From: Pontibacter coccineus
GTDB taxonomy: Bacteria; Bacteroidota; Bacteroidia; Cytophagales; Hymenobacteraceae
Direction of reading: 5' to 3'
Length of the DNA stretch: 64,000 nt
Assembly: GCF_030546575.1 (NCBI RefSeq)
Contig: NZ_JAUOTN010000003.1
Location: 310,001 to 374,000, forward strand
In this document: one piece after another, positions 51,893 through 59,091 of the stretch
Layout of the letters: each line of letters opens with the position of its first letter
Position numbering within the stretch: the first letter of the stretch is position 1
Made by a program: the position numbers and the translations under genes
Notes under the pieces: generated by a model
The model's input: only the letters and a program-made list of their open reading frames with translations
Told to the model about the DNA's origin: nothing
Databases searched by the model: none

Positions 51893-52900
51893 CTAGTTGC
51901 TCGCTACTGCAGCTGGCGGGGTGTAGCGCTCTACCTTGTTGGGGTTCGCTTCTACTGACATGAGGTATTTGTAAATGGCTTTCAGGTCAGCTTCCTCCAT
52001 GCCGGCATACATGGTCCAGGGCATAATGGTGTTGAAGGCATCCGGCGCTAACTTAGCAGCAGTAGCTTCAGATATTTCATGGCTTTTGAAGCGTTTTACA
52101 AAGGCCTCTTCTGTCCAGCTACCTATACCTGATTGTTTGTCTGGTGTAATGTTAGCGGAGCGCAACACAGCTCCGTTCGGTGCTTTAAACTCAAATCCGC
52201 CGGCCAGGTACTTCCCTTCGATAGGTGCTCCTTTCTCCTGAGGTGTGTGGCATTCAGCGCAAGCTGCTATTGTAAGCAGGTACTTGCCGCGGACCAGTTC
52301 ATCCTGCAGCGCGTGCTCGTCGGTGGGAGTTGGCTTGCCTGACGGGATGGTGCGCAGAATTAAACTCATTGGAAAATCGGGTTTTGATTTCGGTACCTCG
52401 TGCCTGATGGGGTCAAGTGACCGGATGTAGGAGACGATAGCGTAGGCATCGTTAGTAGTCATATTGGCATAAGACTTATAAGGCATCACCGGGAAGAGCG
52501 GGTCTCCATTGCGGCTCACACCGGTTGTGAAGGCACGGTATACCTCGCCGTCAGTCCAGTTGCCTATACCTGTCTCGTTGTCGGATGTGATGTTGCGGGC
52601 ATAAAATATGCCGGGAAAGCCCATCGAATGATCAAATACATCGCCTCCCTTGCCCTCGGTGCCCGGTATAATCGGGCCTGAGAAGCGGGAAAAGTCACGG
52701 GTAGAGTGGCAATCGATGCAAACAGCCACATGATTGGCCAGGTAAGCGCCCCGCTCAATTAGCTCCGGCGTTTTATTAATGGTGATAGCAGGCGCTGCAT
52801 CCACCTTTGGGAAGGTATAGCGTAGGTATAAGACTCCTGCCGCCGCAATCACCACCAGCGCCACAAGCAGCATACCGAGGATCCTAAATGCTTTTTTCAT
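51893..52900 (-). CDS. Dihaem cytochrome c, membrane anchored
   Basis: A 335-residue protein: N-terminal helix ([24 protein letters not shown]) and two haem-binding motifs, CIDCH and CAECH, about 150 residues apart. Axial Met ligands are in [11 protein letters not shown] and the final MPWTMYAGM segment. The [12 protein letters not shown] and [17 protein letters not shown] segments are the duplicated cytochrome domains seen in alcohol-dehydrogenase subunit II and thiosulfate/gluconate dehydrogenase partners. It would carry electrons in the periplasm; no dehydrogenase is adjacent. Confidence 0.93.
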   Translation of the reverse strand: MKKAFRILGMLLVALVVIAAAGVLYLRYTFPKVDAAPAITINKTPELIERGAYLANHVAVCIDCHSTRDFSRFSGPIIPGTEGKGGDVFDHSMGFPGIFYARNITSDNETGIGNWTDGEVYRAFTTGVSRNGDPLFPVMPYKSYANMTTNDAYAIVSYIRSLDPIRHEVPKSKPDFPMSLILRTIPSGKPTPTDEHALQDELVRGKYLLTIAACAECHTPQEKGAPIEGKYLAGGFEFKAPNGAVLRSANITPDKQSGIGSWTEEAFVKRFKSHEISEATAAKLAPDAFNTIMPWTMYAGMEEADLKAIYKYLMSVEANPNKVERYTPPAAVASN

Positions 52901-53074
52901 ACAAGTGAGGGGTATAAGGTATACTATAGGTTTCTGAATCAACTATAAAGTGTAATATTTTAAATAAATATCTTTATAATCAAGTCGTGCTACAGTTTAC
53001 CTGTCTTGTTTTGAGTATAGTGAACCAGGACCTATGTGAAACGCCAAATAAATTAAGTAAATAATCGAACTATG

Positions 53075-53105
53075 TTTCTGTATTAAATGTATGTACATAT
53101 ATTTG
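53075..53105 (+). promoter_or_regulatory. marR promoter with operator between the boxes
   Basis: TTTC (53075-53078) and TATATTTG (53098-53105) form a Bacteroidota promoter. The spacer holds AATGTATGTACAT (53086-53098), which differs by one base from the operator in the second yceI promoter. Preceded by GAACTATGTTT, also shared. Confidence 0.7.
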
Positions 53106-53125
53106 TGAGGAGTTTTTTCCTTTAT

Positions 53126-53155
53126 TGTCATCCTGACACTATAATGGATCCGGAT
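53126..53155. repeat. Single arm of the GIY-YIG-associated repeat in the marR leader
   Basis: TGTCATCCTGACACTATAAT then GGATCCGGA aligns with the left arm at 55850. It lies in the 5' untranslated part of the marR transcript and may account for its length (about 200 nt). Confidence 0.55.
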
Positions 53156-53311
53156 TTCACGAGAACTTGAGCAATACTTCATATTTTTCCCGCATAAGGA
53201 GCCCTTACTCTCTAATTGAAATGAACTAATAAAGCTTAAGTTGAGGGCACTGAGCAAGGAGATGGTTTTAGCATCCTGAAACCAAACCAACTTATCAAGA
53301 AACCACATAAA

Positions 53312-53767
53312 ATGAACATAGAAGAAGAAATCAAGCAGCCGGTTTTTAGGAGTCCGCACCAAAAAGCGTACATTAACCTGGTGTATACTGCAGGGTGGGT
53401 GGAGCAACAGCAAAGCGCGCAATTCAAACCATTTGGTGTAAGTTTGCCACAGTATAATATTTTGCGTATCCTGCGCGGACAATACCCAAAGCCCACTACC
53501 GTTAGCATGCTGATTGAGCGTATGCTCGACAAGACCTCTAACGCTTCGCGGATCGTTGATAAGCTGGTAGCCAAAGAACTGGTGACTCGGCAGCAGTGCC
53601 CAAACGACCGGCGTACGGTCGATGTGCTGATCACTGACAAAGGCCTCGACCTGCTTAAAAAAATGGACGAACTGGAGGGAGGGAAGGGAACAGGTATAAC
53701 CAACCTGTCAGACGAAGAGGCCCTGCAACTAAGCAAACTTCTAGATAAAGTGAGGGGTGGGAGTTAG
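53312..53767 (+). CDS. MarR family transcriptional regulator
   Basis: A 151-residue winged-helix regulator. The helix-turn-helix is LRGQYPKPTTVSMLIERMLDKTSNASRIVDKLVAKELV and the wing has the conserved DRRTVDVLITDKGLDLL. It forms dimers and binds short palindromes. A matching palindrome lies in its own promoter and in that of the second yceI gene, and the first yceI follows 166 bp downstream, so autoregulation and control of both are predicted. Effector unknown. Confidence 0.93.
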   Translation: MNIEEEIKQPVFRSPHQKAYINLVYTAGWVEQQQSAQFKPFGVSLPQYNILRILRGQYPKPTTVSMLIERMLDKTSNASRIVDKLVAKELVTRQQCPNDRRTVDVLITDKGLDLLKKMDELEGGKGTGITNLSDEEALQLSKLLDKVRGGS

Positions 53768-53928
53768 GAAGGTAAAAGGTTAGAAAGTTTGGAAGAGACA
53801 AAGTATGTACCGACGTTATACCGTCACGTGTCCAAATCGTGTTCTTAATAATTAACCATCAACAATTTAACAATTTAGTTATTAAACCATTTAACAATAT
53901 AACCATCCAACCATTCAACAATTTATAA
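53766..53928 (+). repeat. Purine-rich repeat followed by AACAATT/AACCATCC array
   Basis: GTTAGAAAGTTTGGAAGAG (53766-53798) then AACAATTTAAC-type units (53847-53928) fill the marR-yceI gap. The same pair of sequences, in the same order, follows the second PAP2 gene. No promoter box was recognised here, so yceI may rely on read-through from marR. Confidence 0.65.
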
Positions 53929-53933
53929 ATCAC

Positions 53934-54593
53934 ATGAAGAAAACCGCTATTCTGGCATCGCTCGCAGCTGCGCTGATGCTTTCTGCCTTTACCGGCACCT
54001 CCCGCACTGATTTGAATGCAACTGAAGCAGCCGCTCCTGCCAAGGCTCGTACGTTTGCTGTGGAGACTGCTGCCAGCGAAGTGAACTGGAACGCCAAAAA
54101 AGTGACCGGTGAGCACTACGGCAAAATATCCATGAAAAGCGGTCAGCTGCAGGTTGACAAAAACCGTGTGACGGGCGGCACCTTCGAGTTTGACATGAGC
54201 TCCATCACAGTAGAGGACATCAAAGATGCCGGCATGAATGGCAAGCTGGTTGGTCACCTGAAGTCAGACGATTTCTTCGGTGTTGAAAAGAACCCGAGCG
54301 CTACTTTTGTGATTACAGAAGCCACCCCAATTGCCAAAGCTGCCGCTGGTCAGCCTAACTACAACGTAAAAGGTAACCTGACCATCAAAGGCATCACCAA
54401 TCCGGTTAGCTTCCCGGCTACCATCACGGTAAAGGACGGCGTAGCCACTGCCAAAGCCGATGTAACCGTAGACCGCACCAAATACGACATCCGCTACCGT
54501 TCCAGCAACTTCTTCGAGAACCTGGGCGATAAGGCGATCTACGATGAGTTTACAGTGAGCTTTAATGTAAAAGCGAAGCAGAAGAATAGCTAA
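53934..54593 (+). CDS. YceI family protein, paralogue 1
   Basis: A 219-residue exported protein: signal peptide (MKKTAILASLAAALMLSAFTG) without a lipobox Cys, so it is soluble or periplasmic. The YceI lipocalin-like barrel binds isoprenoid/polyprenoid lipids in family members. Visible blocks are SEVNWNAKKVTGEHYGKI, GTFEFDMSSITV, LVGHLKSDDFFGVEKNPSATF and FENLGDKAIYDEFTVSF. It lies behind marR and is closely related to the lipoprotein paralogue at 55102. Likely MarR-controlled. Confidence 0.93.
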   Translation: MKKTAILASLAAALMLSAFTGTSRTDLNATEAAAPAKARTFAVETAASEVNWNAKKVTGEHYGKISMKSGQLQVDKNRVTGGTFEFDMSSITVEDIKDAGMNGKLVGHLKSDDFFGVEKNPSATFVITEATPIAKAAAGQPNYNVKGNLTIKGITNPVSFPATITVKDGVATAKADVTVDRTKYDIRYRSSNFFENLGDKAIYDEFTVSFNVKAKQKNS

Positions 54594-54618
54594 GGTATAA
54601 CTGAAGAAATTCCATTCG

Positions 54619-54650
54619 AGCCCTCCCCTGAAAATAGGGGAGGGCTTTTT
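54619..54650 (+). terminator. Rho-independent terminator of the marR-yceI unit
   Basis: AGCCCTCCCCT pairs with AGGGGAGGGCT around GAAAAT, with TTTTTG after it. Confidence 0.9.
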
Positions 54651-54657
54651 GTTTCTT

Positions 54658-54912
54658 GTCTGAATCAGGATTTGCAGGATTTAGGGATTAACAGGATTAA
54701 TTCCTGCACACCCTCGCTCGCGTCCCGCGAGTGTGGGCTATCTGCCGGACTCTGACCGCTATAATATGTGTCTCCGGCACAAGTGGCGAGACACCACTAA
54801 ATACATCACACTCGCGGGACGCGAGCGAGAGCAGTATATACAATTCATGATTAATACTTTCTTGAGCCTCAAGAGCCTTATTAACCCTTTAATCCTGTGA
54901 ATCTTGTGGGTA
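54658..54912. repeat. Nested composite repeat, outer CAGGATT-type arms
   Basis: The outer arms (54658-54706 and, inverted, 54843-54912) belong to the CAGGATTTACAGG family and enclose the 117-bp element with perfect terminal repeats. No gene lies in this stretch. Confidence 0.65.
54713..54829. repeat. 117-bp element with 23-bp perfect terminal inverted repeats
   Basis: Termini 54713-54735 and 54807-54829 are exact complements (begin CTCGCTCGCGTCCCG, end GAGTGTG). Inside, GTGTCTC and GAGACAC form a second hairpin. The outer sequence resembles the GCGCGAGCG hairpin at 30871. No protein coding capacity. Confidence 0.75.
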
Positions 54913-54941
54913 GAAGTACTCGACAAGATTCAGGTAATTTA

Positions 54942-54980
54942 CCCGTGTACGATTCGGACAGGTCGCGGCCTGTCCCTACA
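54942..54980. repeat. GGTCGCGACC-family repeat
   Basis: GTGTACGATTCGGACA then GGTCGCGGCCTGTCCCTACA; one base differs from the perfect palindrome. Confidence 0.75.
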
Positions 54981-55026
54981 GGCTCTTTTCATTTTTCAAT
55001 AATTCAACAATTTTTTCTGAACTATG

Positions 55027-55058
55027 TTTGTACAATTAATGTATATACATTAGATTTG
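55027..55058 (+). promoter_or_regulatory. Promoter of the second yceI gene with palindromic operator
   Basis: TTTG (55027-55030), 20-base spacer, TAGATTTG (55051-55058): both boxes match the consensus. The spacer contains the perfect 14-bp palindrome AATGTATATACATT (55038-55051), sharing all but one of its first 13 bases with the marR promoter. The start codon is 43 bp downstream. Probably the MarR binding site. Confidence 0.8.
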
Positions 55059-55101
55059 CAACTCAAGTTCAGAAAACTATTATTATCTAAATTAGAATTA
55101 C

Positions 55102-55764
55102 ATGAAAAAGACAGCAATCCTTGCTTCTATGGCCGCAGCGCTTTTCTTCACTGCCTGCACCGACAGCAACACTGCAACTGAGAACACAACTGCCGTAACA
55201 ACTGAAGCCACTGCTGCTGCAGAGGGTGAAGCTTATGCCGTAGATACGGCTGCCAGCGAACTGACCTGGAATGGTAAAAAAGTAGGTGGCGAGCATTCTG
55301 GTAACATCGGCCTGCAAGGTGGCGAACTGGTAGTAACTGATGGCCAGTTAGTAGGTGGCGAGTTTACCATCGATATGGCCTCCATCACCAACACTGACTT
55401 AACAGATGCCAAGTACAATGCTGACTTAGTAGGTCACCTGAAGTCAGACGATTTCTTTGGCGTAGAGCAGCACCCAACAGCTAATTTCAAGATAAATAGC
55501 ATCAACCCGATTGCTGACGCTGCTGCCGGTCAGCCAAATTATAACGTAGAAGGCGACCTGACGATCAAAGGCAAAACCAACCCGGTAAGCTTCCCAGCAA
55601 CAGTTACTGTAGAGAATGGCACAGCCACTGCGAAAGCTGATGTGATCGTTGACCGTGCCAAGTATGATGTGCGCTACGGCTCTAAGAGCTTCTTCGATGA
55701 CCTGGGCGACAAAGTAATCGACGATAACTTCACCGTAAGCCTGGATATTACAGCTAAAAAATAA
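55102..55764 (+). CDS. YceI family lipoprotein, paralogue 2
   Basis: A 220-residue YceI protein. Unlike paralogue 1 it has a lipobox (FFTAC) and a Thr/Ala-rich linker, so it should be lipid anchored. The barrel blocks are nearly the same (SELTWNGKKVGGEHSGNI, LVGHLKSDDFFGVEQHPTANF, ITFNDLGDKVIDD-like end). Transcribed from its own promoter with the predicted MarR operator. The pair probably arose by tandem duplication and diverged in localisation. Ligand unknown. Confidence 0.93.
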   Translation: MKKTAILASMAAALFFTACTDSNTATENTTAVTTEATAAAEGEAYAVDTAASELTWNGKKVGGEHSGNIGLQGGELVVTDGQLVGGEFTIDMASITNTDLTDAKYNADLVGHLKSDDFFGVEQHPTANFKINSINPIADAAAGQPNYNVEGDLTIKGKTNPVSFPATVTVENGTATAKADVIVDRAKYDVRYGSKSFFDDLGDKVIDDNFTVSLDITAKK

Positions 55765-55788
55765 TTGCCTCTCGTAGGTAGACTTCAC

Positions 55789-55822
55789 AAAAGCCCTCTC
55801 CTAATAACAGGAGGGGCTTTTT
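55789..55822 (+). terminator. Rho-independent terminator of the second yceI gene
   Basis: AAAAGCCCCTCCTG-like stem (AAAAGCCCTCTCCT / AGGAGGGGCTTTTT) and T-run. Confidence 0.88.
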
Positions 55823-55849
55823 GTTTTTAGGAGGAGCAGGTTCCTGTTT

Positions 55850-55931
55850 ATCATCTCGACAGTAGGAGGGATCCGGATCATTTCAAAGCCTGTACAACAG
55901 TTCAGATTTCTCACTGGCGTTCGGAATGATA
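55850..55931. repeat. GIY-YIG-associated repeat, paired inverted copy
   Basis: Left arm TCATCTCGACAGTAGGAGGG (55850-55879) and right arm CAGATTTCTCACTGGCGTTC (55903-55931) face each other around a 23-base loop; the right arm matches the 42945 terminus almost exactly. Confidence 0.8.
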
Positions 55932-55970
55932 AAAAAATACTTTCTGCGAGTGTTAGGATCGATACAGATT

Positions 55971-56007
55971 ACTCGTGCACGATTCGGGAAGGTCGCGACC
56001 TATCCCA
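55971..56007. repeat. GGTCGCGACC-family repeat
   Basis: CGTGCACGATTCGGGAA then GGTCGCGACCTATCCCAAC. Confidence 0.78.
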
Positions 56008-56067
56008 ACAATGAGATTGGATTTGAAAAATGATTAACTTGCCCTTACAAATTAATCTCAATATGCC

Positions 56068-56829
56068 ATGCCGCACAAAGCACTCTATACCTTACTATTT
56101 CTTTTGCTGATCACCATCACCTCCTGCCAAACAGAGAAGCAGCCAGATGCGCAGCAGATCGTGGACCAGGCCATAGAAGCACATGGCGGTGAACGTTTCC
56201 TGAAGAGTGCAGTCAGCTTTCAGTTTAGGGACCGGCAGTATAGGGCTTTGCGCGATGGTGGGGCTTTTGTGTATAGTAGAACTCTTACGGACTCTACGGG
56301 GCAGCAGGTGCGGGACGTATGGCGCAACAGTGGCTTTACCCGCACCGTCAACGACGTGGAGGTAGAATTGCCAGAAGAAAAACAGAAAGCTTATACTGCT
56401 TCCGTTAACTCAGTAATATACTTTGCGCTCCTGCCTTATGCGCTGAACGACGAGGCCGTGCGCAAGGAATACCTGGGAGAGGCTACTATCAAAGGTGAGC
56501 CCTACCACAAAGTGCGGGTGACCTTTGCGCAGGAAGGCGGTGGCGAAGGTTACAAGGATGTCTACGTCTACTGGTTCCATCAGCAGCGCCACACTATGAA
56601 CTACCTGGCCTACTCATTTCAGGAAAACGACGGCGGCACCCGTTTCCGCGAAGCCTTCAACCCCCGTACCATCGGCGGCATCCTCTTCCAGGATTATAAC
56701 AACTATACCTTAAAAAACGAGACTATTCCCCTGGAAGCCTATGACCAGGCCTTCGAAGCTGGTAAAATGGAGAAGGTATCAGAAGTTGTGTTGGAAGATA
56801 TTGAAGTGAAAGAGTTAGAAGGTCTGTAG
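56068..56829 (+). CDS. Lipoprotein of the DUF6503-like family
   Basis: A 253-residue envelope lipoprotein (lipobox ITSC). It is strand-rich with IVDQAIEAHGGERFLKSAVSFQFRDRQY, a start seen in LolA/LppX-fold-like proteins of Bacteroidota, and later VYWFHQQRHTMNYLAYSF and FNPRTIGGILFQDYNNYTL. No catalytic motif. Its 3' end abuts a dispersed repeat (the GGTCGCGACC family starts at 56827). Function unknown; the fold link is tentative. Confidence 0.75.
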   Translation: MPHKALYTLLFLLLITITSCQTEKQPDAQQIVDQAIEAHGGERFLKSAVSFQFRDRQYRALRDGGAFVYSRTLTDSTGQQVRDVWRNSGFTRTVNDVEVELPEEKQKAYTASVNSVIYFALLPYALNDEAVRKEYLGEATIKGEPYHKVRVTFAQEGGGEGYKDVYVYWFHQQRHTMNYLAYSFQENDGGTRFREAFNPRTIGGILFQDYNNYTLKNETIPLEAYDQAFEAGKMEKVSEVVLEDIEVKELEGL

Positions 56830-56864
56830 GGACAGGTCGCGACCTTTCTGAATCGTGTACGAGT
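56827..56864. repeat. GGTCGCGACC-family repeat (inverted)
   Basis: TAGGGACAGGTCGCGACCTT then CTGAATCGTGTACGAG, reverse orientation relative to the 54942 copy. Overlaps the stop codon of the preceding gene. Confidence 0.78.
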
Positions 56865-56886
56865 ATATACCTGCTATATATAGTGC

Positions 56887-57033
56887 GTCATCCCCCTGCC
56901 CCCTTCAAAGGGGGACACTCAATATGTGAGAATCATTATTGAAGTACGCATTGAGAAAAGTCGCCCTTTGAAGGGGCAGAGGGATGACAATCGTGCACAG
57001 AATCCCCTCTTGGGAGGGGCAGGGGTGGGTTAG
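56887..57033. repeat. Cluster of C-rich intergenic repeats
   Basis: GTCATCCCCCTGCCCCCTTC...GGGGGAC (56887-56918), an inverted partner (56959-56990, GCCCTTTGAAGGGGCAGAGG) and a CCCCTCTTGGGAGGGGCAGG copy (57001-57033). Fills the gap after the lipoprotein gene. Confidence 0.75.
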
Positions 57034-57050
57034 GAGTGCACCAACAACAA

Positions 57051-57941
57051 TTAAACCATCAAGAACACCTTCCAAGCCTTTAGCACCTGGTGGTCATCCA
57101 GCAGCTTCCTGCCAAGTTTCTCCAATTCCTCCCGCAACTGCGTCTGGTCTCCTTTATACTTATTTAAGGTATAAGCTACTATCGGATCAGCTTTAAAAGC
57201 CTCTACCTCCTCAGCAGTAGGTATAACCTCTGTATTGCCGAGACGAGCCAGGTGGTTGCCTGTCAGGATACTGCTGTAGCGGATATGCTCCGGTAGTTGA
57301 TCTATGCCAATGCCCTTGTTGCGCACGGGCTTAGGTAGTTCGAAGATGCAATCGCCATTAGCTCTGAGGTAATAATCACCACCCATACGGGCCACAGCAT
57401 CGAGTTTGTAAGGATCTATCTTGCCTTCCTCGTTCAGTATGTTTTCATTCACATGAATCAGCAGCACCTCGCAGATCACCAGGTTACCCGCGCCGCCTTC
57501 CGGCCCCAGGCTGATTATTTCATTCACACGGCATTCCATGGCCACAGGGGCTTCCTTCACACGTGGGGCACGTACCATCATCGACGGCTCGGGTGTCAGG
57601 CCTGATTTGATAAACTCGTTAATGCCCTTGTCATACTCCGTGCTGGCCAGCGACATCTGCTCTACGATATCATAGTTGCCGATATTGATCACCACCTCAC
57701 GGGTTGTTTCTACATTTTCCAGGGTATGCTTGCCTGTATTGTCACGTACCCGGCGGGCAGGGGAGAAGACCACAATGGGCGGTTTGGCGCTGAACACATT
57801 GAAGAAACTAAACGGGCTTAGGTTCACATTCCCCTCCTCATCCACCGTACTGGCAAAGGCAATCGGCCGCGGCGCAATGGCTCCTAACAATAAAGCATGC
57901 ACTTCCGCCGTTTTGGTTTCTTTCGGGTTTATCGTTTTCAT
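57051..57941 (-). CDS. Flavin reductase family (FMN-binding split-barrel) protein
   Basis: A 296-residue flavoprotein. The N-terminal split-barrel has GAIAPRPIAFASTVDEEGNVNLSPFSFFNVFSAKPPIVVFSP, the flavin-binding stretch of the DIM6/NTAB group, and APVAMECRVNEIISLGPEG later. The C-terminal extension (residues 200-296) includes MGGDYYLRANGDCIFELPKP. Such proteins reduce flavin or bind FMN as oxidoreductases. No monooxygenase partner is adjacent. Confidence 0.9.
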   Translation of the reverse strand: MKTINPKETKTAEVHALLLGAIAPRPIAFASTVDEEGNVNLSPFSFFNVFSAKPPIVVFSPARRVRDNTGKHTLENVETTREVVINIGNYDIVEQMSLASTEYDKGINEFIKSGLTPEPSMMVRAPRVKEAPVAMECRVNEIISLGPEGGAGNLVICEVLLIHVNENILNEEGKIDPYKLDAVARMGGDYYLRANGDCIFELPKPVRNKGIGIDQLPEHIRYSSILTGNHLARLGNTEVIPTAEEVEAFKADPIVAYTLNKYKGDQTQLREELEKLGRKLLDDHQVLKAWKVFLMV

Positions 57942-58041
57942 GGTGTGTCTAGTTCAGGAAGTGGTAAAAGTCTGCAAGTTACGAAATGTATGAATATAGA
58001 AATTACTGTTGTGAGACTGAAAGGGATAAACTTACCTATCA

Positions 58042-58150
58042 ATGGAGGGGAGTATCTTCAGTGTATATCCCCTCCTTGGAGAGGCAGGGGTGGGTTAGTC
58101 TTTGTCCTCCAGTCCCCTCCTGCTTTTAGGAGGGGACTGGAGGAGGTATA
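58042..58150. repeat. C-rich intergenic repeats before the exopolysaccharide genes
   Basis: CCCCTCCTTGGAGAGGCAGG (around 58068-58098) and CCAGTCCCCTCCTGC...GGAGGGGACTGGAGG (58110-58143), the latter an inverted hairpin. Confidence 0.72.
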
Positions 58151-58190
58151 ATTAACCACATATATTAAATGTTTTCAAAAACATTTTGCG

Positions 58191-58198
58191 TAATTTTG
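58191..58198 (+). promoter_or_regulatory. Possible -7 box for the exopolysaccharide operon
   Basis: TAATTTTG matches TAnnTTTG, with only a weak TGTTTT at about -33. The first gene starts 84 bp downstream. Confidence 0.5.
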
Positions 58199-58281
58199 CT
58201 TTCTAGCGACAATGAGTTTGCGTCACTGAGACTTAGCTGTGTCCTTTAGCTTGTTGCATTAGCAAATGCTATTTACCCTAT

Positions 58282-59070
58282 ATGAAAATTAAACTAGTAC
58301 TCTTCCTGAGTCTTCTCTTCCTGGCCTCCTGCAGTTCACTGCGCACCCGTAACATCGTCTATTTTAGCGACCTGGAGCAAAAGCCCCTTCTCACAGAGTC
58401 AATAGAAATAAAGCGTCTGACCATTAAGCCGGGTGACTTATTAGCTATTGAAGTGCTTACTCCAAACATGGAAACGAACCTGCTGTTCAATAGAGGCATT
58501 ATTATGGAGGAGGGTGCCAGTGGCGGTGGACAGATGATGCGGCAGCAGGGTAACCAAAACGAAGGCTATTTAGTAGATACGCGCGGCACTATTGACTTTC
58601 CTATATTGGGCACGATGCCTGTCAATGGGATGACGACGGAACAACTTCGAGACTCCATCCTGTTAAGGGTAAAAGAATATGTGCAGGATCCAATCGTAAA
58701 AGTAAGGTTGCAAAATTTCAGGTTTACCATGATGGGCGAGACCGGACCTTCAGTAGTAGAAGTTCCAGCCGACAACGAGGATGTGAACCTCCTTGAAGGA
58801 CTGGCAATGGCAGGCGGCATTTCAATATACGGCAAGATGGAAAACGTGCTGGTGATCAGAGAGCAAAATGGTGAACGTACTATGGCTCGCTTAAACCTCA
58901 ATAGTAAGGAAACGCTTACTTCGCCTTACTTTTATTTGCAGCAGAATGACATTGTGTATGTTGAGCCAGATAAGGCTAAGGTAACAGGTACCAGCTTTAT
59001 CCGCCGTAACTGGGGCTTTGCAGCAGGCATTGTGTCTTCAGCCTGGGTACTCTACCAATTGTTAAAATAA
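58282..59070 (+). CDS. Polysaccharide export lipoprotein (Wza-like)
   Basis: A 262-residue outer-membrane lipoprotein (lipobox LASC) of the polysaccharide biosynthesis/export family. The export domain holds LTIKPGDLLAIEVLTPN and VDTRGTIDFPILGTMPVNGMTTEQLRDSI. An SLBB-like part (MGETGPSVVEVPADNEDVNLLEGLAMAGG) follows, and a C-terminal hydrophobic helix (WGFAAGIVSSAWVLYQLL) can cross the outer membrane as in Wza. First gene of the locus, 21 bp before the kinase gene. Confidence 0.93.
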   Translation: MKIKLVLFLSLLFLASCSSLRTRNIVYFSDLEQKPLLTESIEIKRLTIKPGDLLAIEVLTPNMETNLLFNRGIIMEEGASGGGQMMRQQGNQNEGYLVDTRGTIDFPILGTMPVNGMTTEQLRDSILLRVKEYVQDPIVKVRLQNFRFTMMGETGPSVVEVPADNEDVNLLEGLAMAGGISIYGKMENVLVIREQNGERTMARLNLNSKETLTSPYFYLQQNDIVYVEPDKAKVTGTSFIRRNWGFAAGIVSSAWVLYQLLK

Positions 59071-59091
59071 TATAACGCTTCCTTCTATACA

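Noticed and set aside
52997-53482. 161-codon minus-strand frame opposite marR
   Set aside because: It overlaps the promoter and coding part of a clear MarR gene and reads as low-complexity sequence.
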